Translations under genes and position numbers: made by a program
Notes under the pieces: generated by a model
What the model was told of the DNA's origin: nothing
Databases searched by the model: none
The model's input: only the letters and a program-made list of their open reading frames with translations
Source: Streptomyces camponoticapitis
Lineage (GTDB): Bacteria; Actinomycetota; Actinomycetes; Streptomycetales; Streptomycetaceae
DNA: 64,000 nucleotides
Assembly: GCF_014646115.1 (NCBI RefSeq)
Contig: NZ_BMMV01000034.1
Location: 1 to 64,000 of the forward strand
Reading direction: 5' to 3'
Shown: piece after piece, positions 1 to 7,414 of the stretch
Numbering within the stretch: the first letter of the stretch is position 1
Layout of the letters: every line of letters starts with the position of its first letter

Positions 1-4
1 AGCA

Positions 5-40
5 CTTCGCCCCGCCGACCAACCAGTCGACGGGGCGAAG
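5..40. terminator. Hairpin at left edge, probable terminator of an upstream gene
   Basis: A 10-bp perfect stem (CTTCGCCCCG at 5-14 with CGGGGCGAAG at 31-40) encloses a 16-base loop. It lies before the transporter operon, so it most likely ends a transcript that begins outside the window. The 145-195 stretch that follows is AT-richer than its surroundings and probably holds the promoter of the operon, but I cannot pick a clear -35/-10 pair. Confidence 0.5.
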
Positions 41-216
41 CGAGGCCCGAATTAACCAACAGCGTCCGTACGCGGTCCGGGCCTCCGTCATGTCCGCGGG
101 ACCGGGCGGAGACGGCCCGGCCGCCCGTTCCCCGCACGGGTGCCCAATACATGCGCGATATCTGAAAGAGAGTGATATTTGGGCCTAAGTGATAGTCAGG
201 ACTCAGGAGGAACCCC

Positions 217-1851
217 ATGCGCGGAGCCACGCACGCCAAGTGGGCCGCAGGTGCGCTCGCGGTCGCCCTCACCGCGACCGCCTGTGGCGGTGGCGGGGGC
301 GGCAGCGGCGGCGGGAGCGGCGCCGACGGGGTGCTCAGCTCGTCCTGGGGCGACCCGCAGAACCCACTGGAGCCCTCCAACACGAACGAGGTCCAGGGCG
401 GCAAGGTCCTCGACATGGTCTTCCGGGGTCTGAAGCGGTACAACCCGAAGACCGCCAGGGCCGAGAACATGCTCGCCCAGAAGATCGAGACGAAGGACTC
501 GACGAACTTCACCATCACCGTCAGGAACGGGTGGACCTTCAGCAACGGTGAGAAGGTCACGGCCAAGTCCTTCGTCGACGCCTGGAACTACGGCGCGAAT
601 CTCAAGAACAACCAGCGCAACGCCTATTTCTTCGGCCAGATCGACGGCTACACGGCCGTCCACCCCGACTCGGGAAGCCCCACCGCCGCCACGCTCTCCG
701 GCCTCAAGGTCACCGGTCCCCAGACCTTCACCGTCAAGCTCTCCCAGAAGTTCTCCACCTGGCCGGACACCCTCGGGTACGCCGCGTTCGCGCCACTGCC
801 CTCCGCGTTCTTCAAGGACCACGCGGGCTGGCTCGCCAAGCCCGTCGGCAACGGGCCGTACACCATCGACTCGTACACCAAGGGCTCGCAGATGTCCCTG
901 CGCAAGTGGGACAACTACCCCGGCCCGGACAAGGCGCAGAACGGCGGCGTGGACCTGAAGGTCTACACCGACAACAACACCGCCTACACCGACCTGACGG
1001 CCGGCAACCTGGACCTCGTCGACGACGTCCCGGCCTCCCAGCTCAAGAACGCGCCCGCCGACCTGGGACCCCGCTACATCAACACCCCCGCCGGCATCAT
1101 CCAGACCCTCGCCTTCCCCTTCTACGACAAGGCATGGAACACCCCGGACGCCGTGAAGGTCCGCACCGGTCTGTCGATGGCGATCAACCGCAAGCAGATC
1201 ACCGAGACGATCTTCCAGAAGACCCGCACCCCGGCCTCCGACTGGACCTCACCCGTCCTCGGTGAGTCGGGCGGCTTCCGGGCCGGCCTCTGCGGCAAGG
1301 CCTGCGACTTCGACCCCGCCGCGGCCAAGCAGCTGATCAACGACGGCGGCGGCCTCCCGGGCGGCCGGATCCAGCTCTCGTACAACGCGGACACCGGCTC
1401 CCACAAGGACTGGATCGACGCCGTCTGCAACAGCATCAACAACACCCTCGGCAACGACCGGGCGTGCGTGGGCAGGCCCATCGGCACCTTCGCCGACTTC
1501 CGCAGCCAGATCACCCAGCAGAAGATGCCCGGCCCGTTCCGGGCGGGCTGGCAGATGGACTACCCGCTGATCCAGAACTTCCTCCAGCCGCTCTACTTCA
1601 CCAACGCCTCTTCGAACGACGGCAAGTTCACCAACGACGACTTCGACAGGCTCGTCAACGAGGCGAACGCCGAGAGCGACGAACCGGCCGCGGTCAAGAA
1701 GTTCCAGCAGGCCGAGGGCGTCGTACGGGACAACATGGCCGCCATCCCGCTCTGGTACCAGAACGGCAGCGCCGGCTTCTCGGAGCGGCTGAGCAACGTG
1801 AAGCTGAACCCCTTCAGCGTCCCGGTCTACAACGAGATCAAGGTCAACTGA
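217..1851 (+). CDS. Peptide ABC transporter substrate-binding lipoprotein
   Basis: This is the extracellular solute receptor of a family 5 (oligopeptide/dipeptide type) ABC importer, 544 residues, a normal length for the family. The N-terminus is a lipoprotein signal: a basic start, a hydrophobic stretch and Cys23 after Ala-Thr-Ala, followed by a Gly/Ser-rich linker that tethers the domain to the membrane. The start is fixed by AGGAGG at 205-210, six bases before ATG. It is the first gene of a five-gene operon in the classical order receptor, permease, permease, ATPase, ATPase. In S. coelicolor, from memory, a similar operon lies next to the bldK peptide importer, so a role in peptide uptake or signalling is possible, but substrate cannot be read from sequence. 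Confidence 0.92.
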   Translation: MRGATHAKWAAGALAVALTATACGGGGGGSGGGSGADGVLSSSWGDPQNPLEPSNTNEVQGGKVLDMVFRGLKRYNPKTARAENMLAQKIETKDSTNFTITVRNGWTFSNGEKVTAKSFVDAWNYGANLKNNQRNAYFFGQIDGYTAVHPDSGSPTAATLSGLKVTGPQTFTVKLSQKFSTWPDTLGYAAFAPLPSAFFKDHAGWLAKPVGNGPYTIDSYTKGSQMSLRKWDNYPGPDKAQNGGVDLKVYTDNNTAYTDLTAGNLDLVDDVPASQLKNAPADLGPRYINTPAGIIQTLAFPFYDKAWNTPDAVKVRTGLSMAINRKQITETIFQKTRTPASDWTSPVLGESGGFRAGLCGKACDFDPAAAKQLINDGGGLPGGRIQLSYNADTGSHKDWIDAVCNSINNTLGNDRACVGRPIGTFADFRSQITQQKMPGPFRAGWQMDYPLIQNFLQPLYFTNASSNDGKFTNDDFDRLVNEANAESDEPAAVKKFQQAEGVVRDNMAAIPLWYQNGSAGFSERLSNVKLNPFSVPVYNEIKVN

Positions 1852-1867
1852 CGCCCGGAGGTCGTAG

Positions 1868-1894
1868 GGCCCGGCGCACTCCCCGCGCCGGGCC
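1868..1894 (+). terminator. Intra-operon hairpin after the receptor gene
   Basis: GGCCCGGCGC (1868-1877) pairs perfectly with GCGCCGGGCC (1885-1894) across a 7-base loop, just after the stop of the receptor gene and 70 bases before the first permease. Hairpins in this position commonly act as partial terminators or 3' stabilisers that give the binding protein more mRNA than the membrane parts. That role is inferred. Confidence 0.6.
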
Positions 1895-1963
1895 GCATCC
1901 CTTCTCCCGCCACGTACGACCTAGGGCGTCAGGCCCGAGCGACCACGACCCCCGGAGCCCTTC

Positions 1964-2887
1964 ATGGGACGTTATGTGATCCGGCGTCTGCTGCAGATGA
2001 TCCCGGTCTTCATCGGAGCCACGCTGCTGATCTTCCTCATGGTGAACGTGATGGGCGACCCCATCGCGGGTCTCTGCGGCGAGCGGCAGTGCGACCCGGC
2101 GACCGCGGCCCAGCTGCGCCGCGAGTTCGGTCTCGACAAGCCGGTGTGGCAGCAGTACGCGATCTACATGGGCAACGTCTTCACCGGCGACTTCGGTACG
2201 GCCTTCAACGGCCAGGAGGTCACCGAGCTGATGGGCACGGCCTTCCCGGTCACCATCCGGCTGACGATCGTCGCGATCGTCTTCGAGATCATCATCGGCA
2301 TCACGCTCGGCGTCCTCACCGGACTGCGGCGCGGCCGGCCCGTCGACAGCGGCGTCCTGCTCCTGACCCTGGTCGTCATCTCCGTACCGACCTTCGTGAC
2401 CGGCCTGATCGTGCAGCTGCTCTTCGGCGTGAAGTGGGACCTCATCTCCCCGTCGGTCTCCTCGGCGGCCCCGCTCGACGAACTGATCGTGCCCGGCCTC
2501 GTACTGGCCTCCGTGTCACTGGCGTACGTCACCCGGCTGACCCGGACGTCCATCGCCGAGAACACCCGCGCCGACTATGTCCGTACCGCCGTCGCCAAGG
2601 GCCTGCCGAGGCATCGCGTGATCACCCGGCATCTGCTGCGCAACTCACTGATCCCGGTGGTCACCTTCATCGGCACCGACATCGGCGCCCTGATGGGCGG
2701 CGCGATCGTCACCGAGCGGATCTTCAACATCCACGGCGTCGGCTTCCAGCTCTACCAGGGCATCCTGCGCCAGAACACCCAGACCGTCGTCGGTTTCGTG
2801 ACGATCCTCGTCATCATCTTCCTGCTCGCGAACCTGCTGGTCGACCTTTTGTACGCCGTACTCGACCCGAGGATCCGCTATGCCTGA
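1964..2887 (+). CDS. Peptide ABC transporter permease (DppB/OppB type)
   Basis: This is an integral membrane subunit, 307 residues, with the usual six hydrophobic segments of the DppB class and a start region (GRYVIRRLLQMIPVF) that is diagnostic for it. The EAA-like coupling loop that contacts the ATPases is visible around residues 203-225 (Ala-Lys-Gly-Leu-Pro followed by HLLRNSLIP). The 112-base gap from the receptor gene contains the hairpin at 1868-1894. The gene overlaps the next permease by 8 bases, so the two are translationally coupled. It forms the channel with the following permease. Confidence 0.93.
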   Translation: MGRYVIRRLLQMIPVFIGATLLIFLMVNVMGDPIAGLCGERQCDPATAAQLRREFGLDKPVWQQYAIYMGNVFTGDFGTAFNGQEVTELMGTAFPVTIRLTIVAIVFEIIIGITLGVLTGLRRGRPVDSGVLLLTLVVISVPTFVTGLIVQLLFGVKWDLISPSVSSAAPLDELIVPGLVLASVSLAYVTRLTRTSIAENTRADYVRTAVAKGLPRHRVITRHLLRNSLIPVVTFIGTDIGALMGGAIVTERIFNIHGVGFQLYQGILRQNTQTVVGFVTILVIIFLLANLLVDLLYAVLDPRIRYA

Positions 2888-3857
2888 GCCAGTTCCCCCC
2901 AAGGACGAGGGAGCCATCGCCCCGACCGGTTTCGGCGCCTCGATGGATCTCGCCACCAGCGACGGGGAGACGGTCGAACCGGCCGGGCCCGGCGACAGAG
3001 GACCCGACGAGCGGGCCCGCAGCCTCTGGTCGGACGCCTGGCGCGATCTGCGCCGCAACCCGATCTTCATCGTCTCGGGCCTGATCATCCTCTTCCTGGT
3101 GTTCATCGCGATCTGGCCCCAGGCGATCGCCTCCGGCAACCCGCTCTCCTGCGACCTCGCCAAGGCCCAGGAAGGCTCCCAGCCAGGCCACCCCTTCGGC
3201 TTCACCTCCCAGGGCTGCGACGTCTACACCCGTACCGTCTACGGCGCCCGCGCCTCGGTCACCGTCGGCGTCTGCGCCACCCTCGGCGTCGCGATCGTCG
3301 GAACCGCGCTCGGCGGACTGGCCGGCTTCTTCGGCGGCTTCTGGGACTCGATCCTCTCCCGGGTCACCGACATTTTTTTCGGCATCCCGGTGGTGCTCGG
3401 CGGTCTCGTCCTGCTCTCCGTCGTCACCAGCTCCAGCGTCTGGCCGGTGGTCGGATTCATGGTGCTGCTCGGCTGGCCACAGATCTCCCGCATCGCCCGC
3501 GGCTCCGTCATCACCATCAAGCAGAACGACTTCGTCCAGGCGGCGCGCGCCCTCGGCGCCTCCAACTCACGGATGATGCTGCGCCATGTCCTGCCCAACG
3601 CCGTCGCCCCGGTGATCGTGGTGGCGACCATCGCGCTCGGTACCTACATCGCGCTGGAGGCGACCCTGTCCTACCTCGGCGTGGGCCTCAAACCGCCCTC
3701 GGTCTCCTGGGGCATCGACATCTCCGACGCGTCGAAATTCATCCGCAACGCCCCGCACATGCTCCTCTGGCCGGCCGGTGCCCTGGCCATCACCGTGCTC
3801 GCCTTCATCATGCTCGGCGACGCGGTACGCGACGCCCTCGACCCCAAGCTGCGCTGA
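2880..3857 (+). CDS. Peptide ABC transporter permease (DppC/OppC type)
   Basis: This is the second channel subunit, 325 residues. A polar N-terminal extension of about 55 residues precedes the first membrane helix, which is common in actinobacterial DppC proteins. The EAA motif (ARALGASNSRMMLRHVLPN) sits near residues 222-240, and the C-terminus ends in the family signature DALDPKLR. It overlaps the preceding permease by 8 bases and is followed after 11 bases by the first ATPase. It should pair with the DppB-type subunit in the cytoplasmic membrane. Confidence 0.93.
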   Translation: MPEPVPPKDEGAIAPTGFGASMDLATSDGETVEPAGPGDRGPDERARSLWSDAWRDLRRNPIFIVSGLIILFLVFIAIWPQAIASGNPLSCDLAKAQEGSQPGHPFGFTSQGCDVYTRTVYGARASVTVGVCATLGVAIVGTALGGLAGFFGGFWDSILSRVTDIFFGIPVVLGGLVLLSVVTSSSVWPVVGFMVLLGWPQISRIARGSVITIKQNDFVQAARALGASNSRMMLRHVLPNAVAPVIVVATIALGTYIALEATLSYLGVGLKPPSVSWGIDISDASKFIRNAPHMLLWPAGALAITVLAFIMLGDAVRDALDPKLR

Positions 3858-3868
3858 GGAGCCGGTCC

Positions 3869-4846
3869 ATGTTGCTCGAAGTGCGCGAACTGCAGGTGGA
3901 GTTCCACACCCGCGACGGTGTCGCGAAGGCCGTCAACGGGGTCAGCTACTCGGTCGACGCGGGCGAGACCCTCGCCGTGCTCGGCGAGTCGGGCTCCGGC
4001 AAGTCCGTCACCGCCCAGGCGATCATGGGCATCCTCGACGTCCCGCCCGGCCGGATCGCGGGCGGCGAAGTGGTCTTCAAGGGCAGGGACCTGCTCAAGA
4101 CCAAGGAGGACGAGCGGCGGAAGATCCGCGGCGCCGACATGGCGATGATCTTCCAGGACGCCCTCTCCTCGCTCAACCCGGTGCTGACCGTCGGCGCGCA
4201 GCTCGGCGAGATGTTCATCGTGCACCGGGGGATGTCCCGCAAGGACGCGCGGGCGCGGGCCGTCGAACTCATGGAGCGGGTAAGGATCCCCGCGGCCAAG
4301 GAGCGCGTGAACGACTACCCGCACCAGTTCTCCGGGGGTATGCGCCAGCGCATCATGATCGCCATGGCGATGGCACTCGAACCCTCGCTGATCATCGCCG
4401 ACGAGCCGACGACCGCGCTCGACGTGACCGTCCAGGCCCAGGTCATGGAGCTGCTCGCGGATCTCCAGCGCGAGCTGAACATGGGGCTGATCCTGATCAC
4501 CCACGACCTCGGTGTCGTGGCCGACGTCGCCGACAAGATCGCCGTCATGTACGCGGGCCGGATCGTTGAGACCGCCCCCGTCCACGACATCTACAAGGCC
4601 CCCGCCCATCCGTACACCCGCGGTCTGCTCGACTCCATCCCCCGGCTCGACCAGAAGGGCCGGGACCTGTACGCGATCAAGGGCCTGCCGCCCAACCTGA
4701 CGCGGATCCCGCCCGGCTGCGCCTTCAACCCGCGGTGCCCGAGAGCGCAGGACATCTGCCGCACGGACGTGCCGCCGCTCTTCGAGGTCGACGAGAACAG
4801 GCGCAGCGCCTGCTTCTTCTGGAGGGAGACCCTCGATGACGTCTGA
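3869..4846 (+). CDS. Peptide ABC transporter ATPase (DppD/OppD type)
   Basis: This is the cytoplasmic ATPase powering peptide import, 325 residues. Walker A (GESGSGKS) is at residues 39-46, the ABC signature FSGGMRQR near 153 and Walker B (LIIADEP) near 174, followed by the switch histidine in LITHDLG. The C-terminal oligopeptide-specific tail contains the Cys-x5-Cys type element (CAFNPRCPRAQDIC) that in DppD-class proteins binds an iron-sulfur cluster. Its end overlaps the next ATPase start by 11 bases. Confidence 0.94.
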   Translation: MLLEVRELQVEFHTRDGVAKAVNGVSYSVDAGETLAVLGESGSGKSVTAQAIMGILDVPPGRIAGGEVVFKGRDLLKTKEDERRKIRGADMAMIFQDALSSLNPVLTVGAQLGEMFIVHRGMSRKDARARAVELMERVRIPAAKERVNDYPHQFSGGMRQRIMIAMAMALEPSLIIADEPTTALDVTVQAQVMELLADLQRELNMGLILITHDLGVVADVADKIAVMYAGRIVETAPVHDIYKAPAHPYTRGLLDSIPRLDQKGRDLYAIKGLPPNLTRIPPGCAFNPRCPRAQDICRTDVPPLFEVDENRRSACFFWRETLDDV

Positions 4847-6011
4847 GCCCATCCTGGAGGTGCGGGATCTGGTGAAGCACTTCCCGCTGACCCAGGGCAT
4901 CCTCTTCAAGAGGCAGATCGGGGCGGTCAAGGCGGTCGACGGCGTCTCCTTCGGTCTGGCGGCCGGCGAGACGCTGGGCATCGTGGGCGAGTCCGGCTGC
5001 GGGAAGTCGACCGTCGCGCGGATGCTGGTCAACCTGGAGCGGCCGACGGCCGGCGAGATCCGTTACAAGGGCGAGGACATCACCCAGATGTCGGGCCGCG
5101 CGCTGAAGGCCGTACGGCGCAACATCCAGATGGTCTTCCAGGACCCGTACACCTCGCTCAACCCCCGAATGACCGTGGGCGACATCATCGGCGAGCCCTT
5201 CGACATCCACCCCGAGGTGGCGCCCAAGGGCGACCGGCGGCGCATGGTGCAGGACCTGCTCGACGTGGTCGGCCTCAACCCCGAGTACATCAACAGGTAC
5301 CCGCACCAGTTCTCCGGCGGCCAGCGCCAGCGCATCGGCATCGCGCGCGGGCTGGCCCTGCGCCCGGAGATCATCGTCGCCGACGAACCGGTCTCGGCCC
5401 TCGACGTGTCCGTGCAGGCGCAGGTCGTGAACCTGATGGAGCGCCTCCAGAACGAGTTCGACCTGAGTTACGTCTTCATCGCGCACGACCTGTCGATCGT
5501 CCGGCACATCTCCGACCGGGTGGGTGTCATGTATCTCGGGCGGATCATCGAGATCGGCACGGACGTCCAGATCTACGACCACCCCACCCATCCGTACACC
5601 CAGGCGCTGCTCTCGGCGGTGCCCGTGCCCGACCCCGAGGCGCGCGAGGGCCGCGAGCGGATCATCCTGACCGGCGAGGTGCCCTCGCCGGCGCATCCGC
5701 CGTCGGGCTGCCGGTTCCGTACCCGCTGCTGGAAGGCGCAGGAGCGGTGCGCGCTGGAGGTGCCGCTGCTCGCGGTGCCGGCGGTGTTCCGGGGGACGGA
5801 CGGGCCCGCGGAGCACGACTCGGCATGTCACTTCGCCGAGGAACGGCAGATCGTGCCGACCACGTCCGCGCCGGGGGAGGGCGACGGGGAGGGCCTCGGG
5901 GACGGGGCGGGTGACGAGAGCCGGGACGGAGACGGGGAGAGGGAGAGTGACGGGGGCGCCGGGGATGCCGATGCGGGGGAGCAGGGTCCGGATCCGGACA
6001 AGGAGATGTGA
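4836..6011 (+). CDS. Peptide ABC transporter ATPase (DppF/OppF type)
   Basis: This is the partner ATPase, 391 residues, with Walker A (GESGCGKS) at about residues 50-57, signature FSGGQRQR near 157 and Walker B (IIVADEP) near 178. The oligopeptide C-terminal Cys element (CRFRTRC, then CALEV and a final Cys before HFAEE) is present. Family members usually end soon after this. Here a tail of some 45 residues follows that is almost entirely Gly, Asp, Glu and Ser. It is low-complexity, acidic and probably disordered, with no assignable function. This is the last clear gene of the operon. Confidence 0.93.
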   Translation: MTSEPILEVRDLVKHFPLTQGILFKRQIGAVKAVDGVSFGLAAGETLGIVGESGCGKSTVARMLVNLERPTAGEIRYKGEDITQMSGRALKAVRRNIQMVFQDPYTSLNPRMTVGDIIGEPFDIHPEVAPKGDRRRMVQDLLDVVGLNPEYINRYPHQFSGGQRQRIGIARGLALRPEIIVADEPVSALDVSVQAQVVNLMERLQNEFDLSYVFIAHDLSIVRHISDRVGVMYLGRIIEIGTDVQIYDHPTHPYTQALLSAVPVPDPEAREGRERIILTGEVPSPAHPPSGCRFRTRCWKAQERCALEVPLLAVPAVFRGTDGPAEHDSACHFAEERQIVPTTSAPGEGDGEGLGDGAGDESRDGDGERESDGGAGDADAGEQGPDPDKEM

Positions 6012-6044
6012 TTGAGACGTCGGTCCCGTTGACACGGAGGAAAC

Positions 6045-6263
6045 TTGGCCGACGCCTCGCCGATATACGGACGGGCCACATTGGTCGATGTACGGCCGTG
6101 CGGGTGCCGTTGGACCGGCCGGGATCCTGAGGTCCCGGCCGGTCGCCCACGGCAGCAGGGGCCGATGCGTCGGGTCCGGATGTGCCGTGAGGGGCCGGGG
6201 GCCGCCGGAGTGCGTCCGGTGGTCTTGTTCCCGGAGCGTCCAGCCGGGACCATCGCGGTGTGA
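6045..6263 (+). CDS. Possible small protein coupled to the next gene
   Basis: This is a 72-codon frame starting at TTG, preceded at a good distance by GGAGG (CACGGAGGAAACTTG). Its TGA stop overlaps the GTG start of the following membrane protein gene as GTGA (6260-6263), the arrangement typical of translational coupling, and that following gene has no Shine-Dalgarno of its own. Third positions are moderately G/C-rich. The product is Arg/Pro/Gly-rich with three Cys, and I recognise no family. Against it: the 6114-6143 hairpin, which looks like the terminator of the transporter operon, lies inside the frame. Confidence 0.35.
   Translation: MADASPIYGRATLVDVRPCGCRWTGRDPEVPAGRPRQQGPMRRVRMCREGPGAAGVRPVVLFPERPAGTIAV
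6114..6143 (+). terminator. Hairpin downstream of the transporter operon
   Basis: An 11-bp perfect stem, ACCGGCCGGGA (6114-6124) and TCCCGGCCGGT (6133-6143), encloses an 8-base loop. It lies about 100 bases after the last ATPase gene. It may terminate the operon, or structure the coding region of the small frame at 6045-6263. Confidence 0.55.
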
Positions 6264-7351
6264 TATTCACCCGCGGGGCCAGGATCACGGGCGCGGTGCT
6301 CTGCGCCGCTCTCGCCGTCGTCGCCGCCGCGTGGATCGTGCGGGATCTCAGGGTGGCCGACCGGCCGGTCGATCTGTGGTGGCACTGGGCGGACCAGGGC
6401 GCCGCCGTCGCCGCCGCCCCGCCCGCGACCTCCCTGCTGGACCCCGTACTGCTCGTCGTGTACGCCGTCGTGGCCGTCGCCTCGGTGCGCTCGGCGGTCG
6501 CCGCCTCCGCGCTCTTCGCCGCCGGCGTCCTCACGCTCGCCGTCCGGCTGCCGGGCCTGTGGGTGCTCGGTTCGTCCTGGATGGACGGACGCGCCTCGGA
6601 CGAACTGCGCACCCGCGCGCTGCTCTGCGCCTTCGGCGTCCTCGGGGCGGGCGTCGCGCTGCTCGTCACGGCCGTGGCCGGGCGCAGGCCGCCGGACTCC
6701 GCGTACGGGCTGAGGCCCACCCGCCCCACCCAGGGCGTCTCCGTGGCCGCCTTCCTGCTGCTGGGCGCAGCGGCGGGCATCTGGGCGGCCTGGGAGGTCT
6801 ACTGGGGGCAGCGGCTCGGTCTCGACGCCTATCTCGACCGGCTGACGGGCGAGTCGGTCCTGATGCCGCTCCTCGGCACACCGCCCGGCTGGCTGAACGC
6901 GGCGATCGTGCTGCTCTGCGCGGTGGCGGCCGGCGGGACGCTCTTCCACACGCCGTTCTCACGGCCGCTCGGCATGACGGCCGCCGCGCTGCTGGTCGGC
7001 GTGGGTGGCGCGGCCCTGGCGGCGTCTCTGCGCTACGAACAGCTCAGCCGCTTCGGCGAGTTGGCAACGATCGAACAACTCCCCCTCGCCAGCCTGCTGT
7101 TCGGGCTCGGCGCGGGCTGTCTCACGCTGTTCGCGCTCGCCCGCAGGGGCGAGTCGGACGTGCCGGGGGCCGGCCCGTACGGACCGGCGTTCGGTCCGCC
7201 GGAGCCGGGGAGGTACGGATATCCGGCGGCCGGTGGCGGTGGCGGTGGTTACGGCGGTGGTGGTTACAGCGGTGGTCACGGCGGTCCGAGCGGCGGCAGC
7301 GGCGGCGGTTTCGGTCCGCCGCCGCCCTCGTCGCCGCCGCCCGGCTGGTGA
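6260..7351 (+). CDS. Multi-pass membrane protein, Gly-rich tail, unknown function
   Basis: This is a 363-residue protein of unknown role. Residues 1-305 hold roughly seven hydrophobic segments separated by short charged loops, the first one starting directly at the N-terminus. From about residue 315 the chain becomes a Gly/Tyr/Ser-rich repeat region with runs of Gly, and it ends in Pro-Pro-Gly-Trp. Such a tail is typical of flexible cytoplasmic or surface extensions and gives no functional clue. The start is a GTG without Shine-Dalgarno that overlaps the stop of the small upstream frame. It converges with the peptidase gene. Confidence 0.75.
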   Translation: MIFTRGARITGAVLCAALAVVAAAWIVRDLRVADRPVDLWWHWADQGAAVAAAPPATSLLDPVLLVVYAVVAVASVRSAVAASALFAAGVLTLAVRLPGLWVLGSSWMDGRASDELRTRALLCAFGVLGAGVALLVTAVAGRRPPDSAYGLRPTRPTQGVSVAAFLLLGAAAGIWAAWEVYWGQRLGLDAYLDRLTGESVLMPLLGTPPGWLNAAIVLLCAVAAGGTLFHTPFSRPLGMTAAALLVGVGGAALAASLRYEQLSRFGELATIEQLPLASLLFGLGAGCLTLFALARRGESDVPGAGPYGPAFGPPEPGRYGYPAAGGGGGGYGGGGYSGGHGGPSGGSGGGFGPPPPSSPPPGW

Positions 7352-7365
7352 GTACACCGGCCGGG
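7340..7365. terminator. Hairpin overlapping a stop codon, convergent genes
   Basis: CCCGGCTGGTG (7340-7350) pairs with CACCGGCCGGG (7355-7365) across AGTA with one G-T wobble. The stem includes the last codons and the stop of the membrane protein gene, 50 bases from the stop of the oppositely oriented peptidase gene. Confidence 0.5.
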
Positions 7366-7414
7366 CGTACGGCGTAACCACCCCGCGCCCCGACGGCGTG
7401 CCTGTGCGGCCTCC

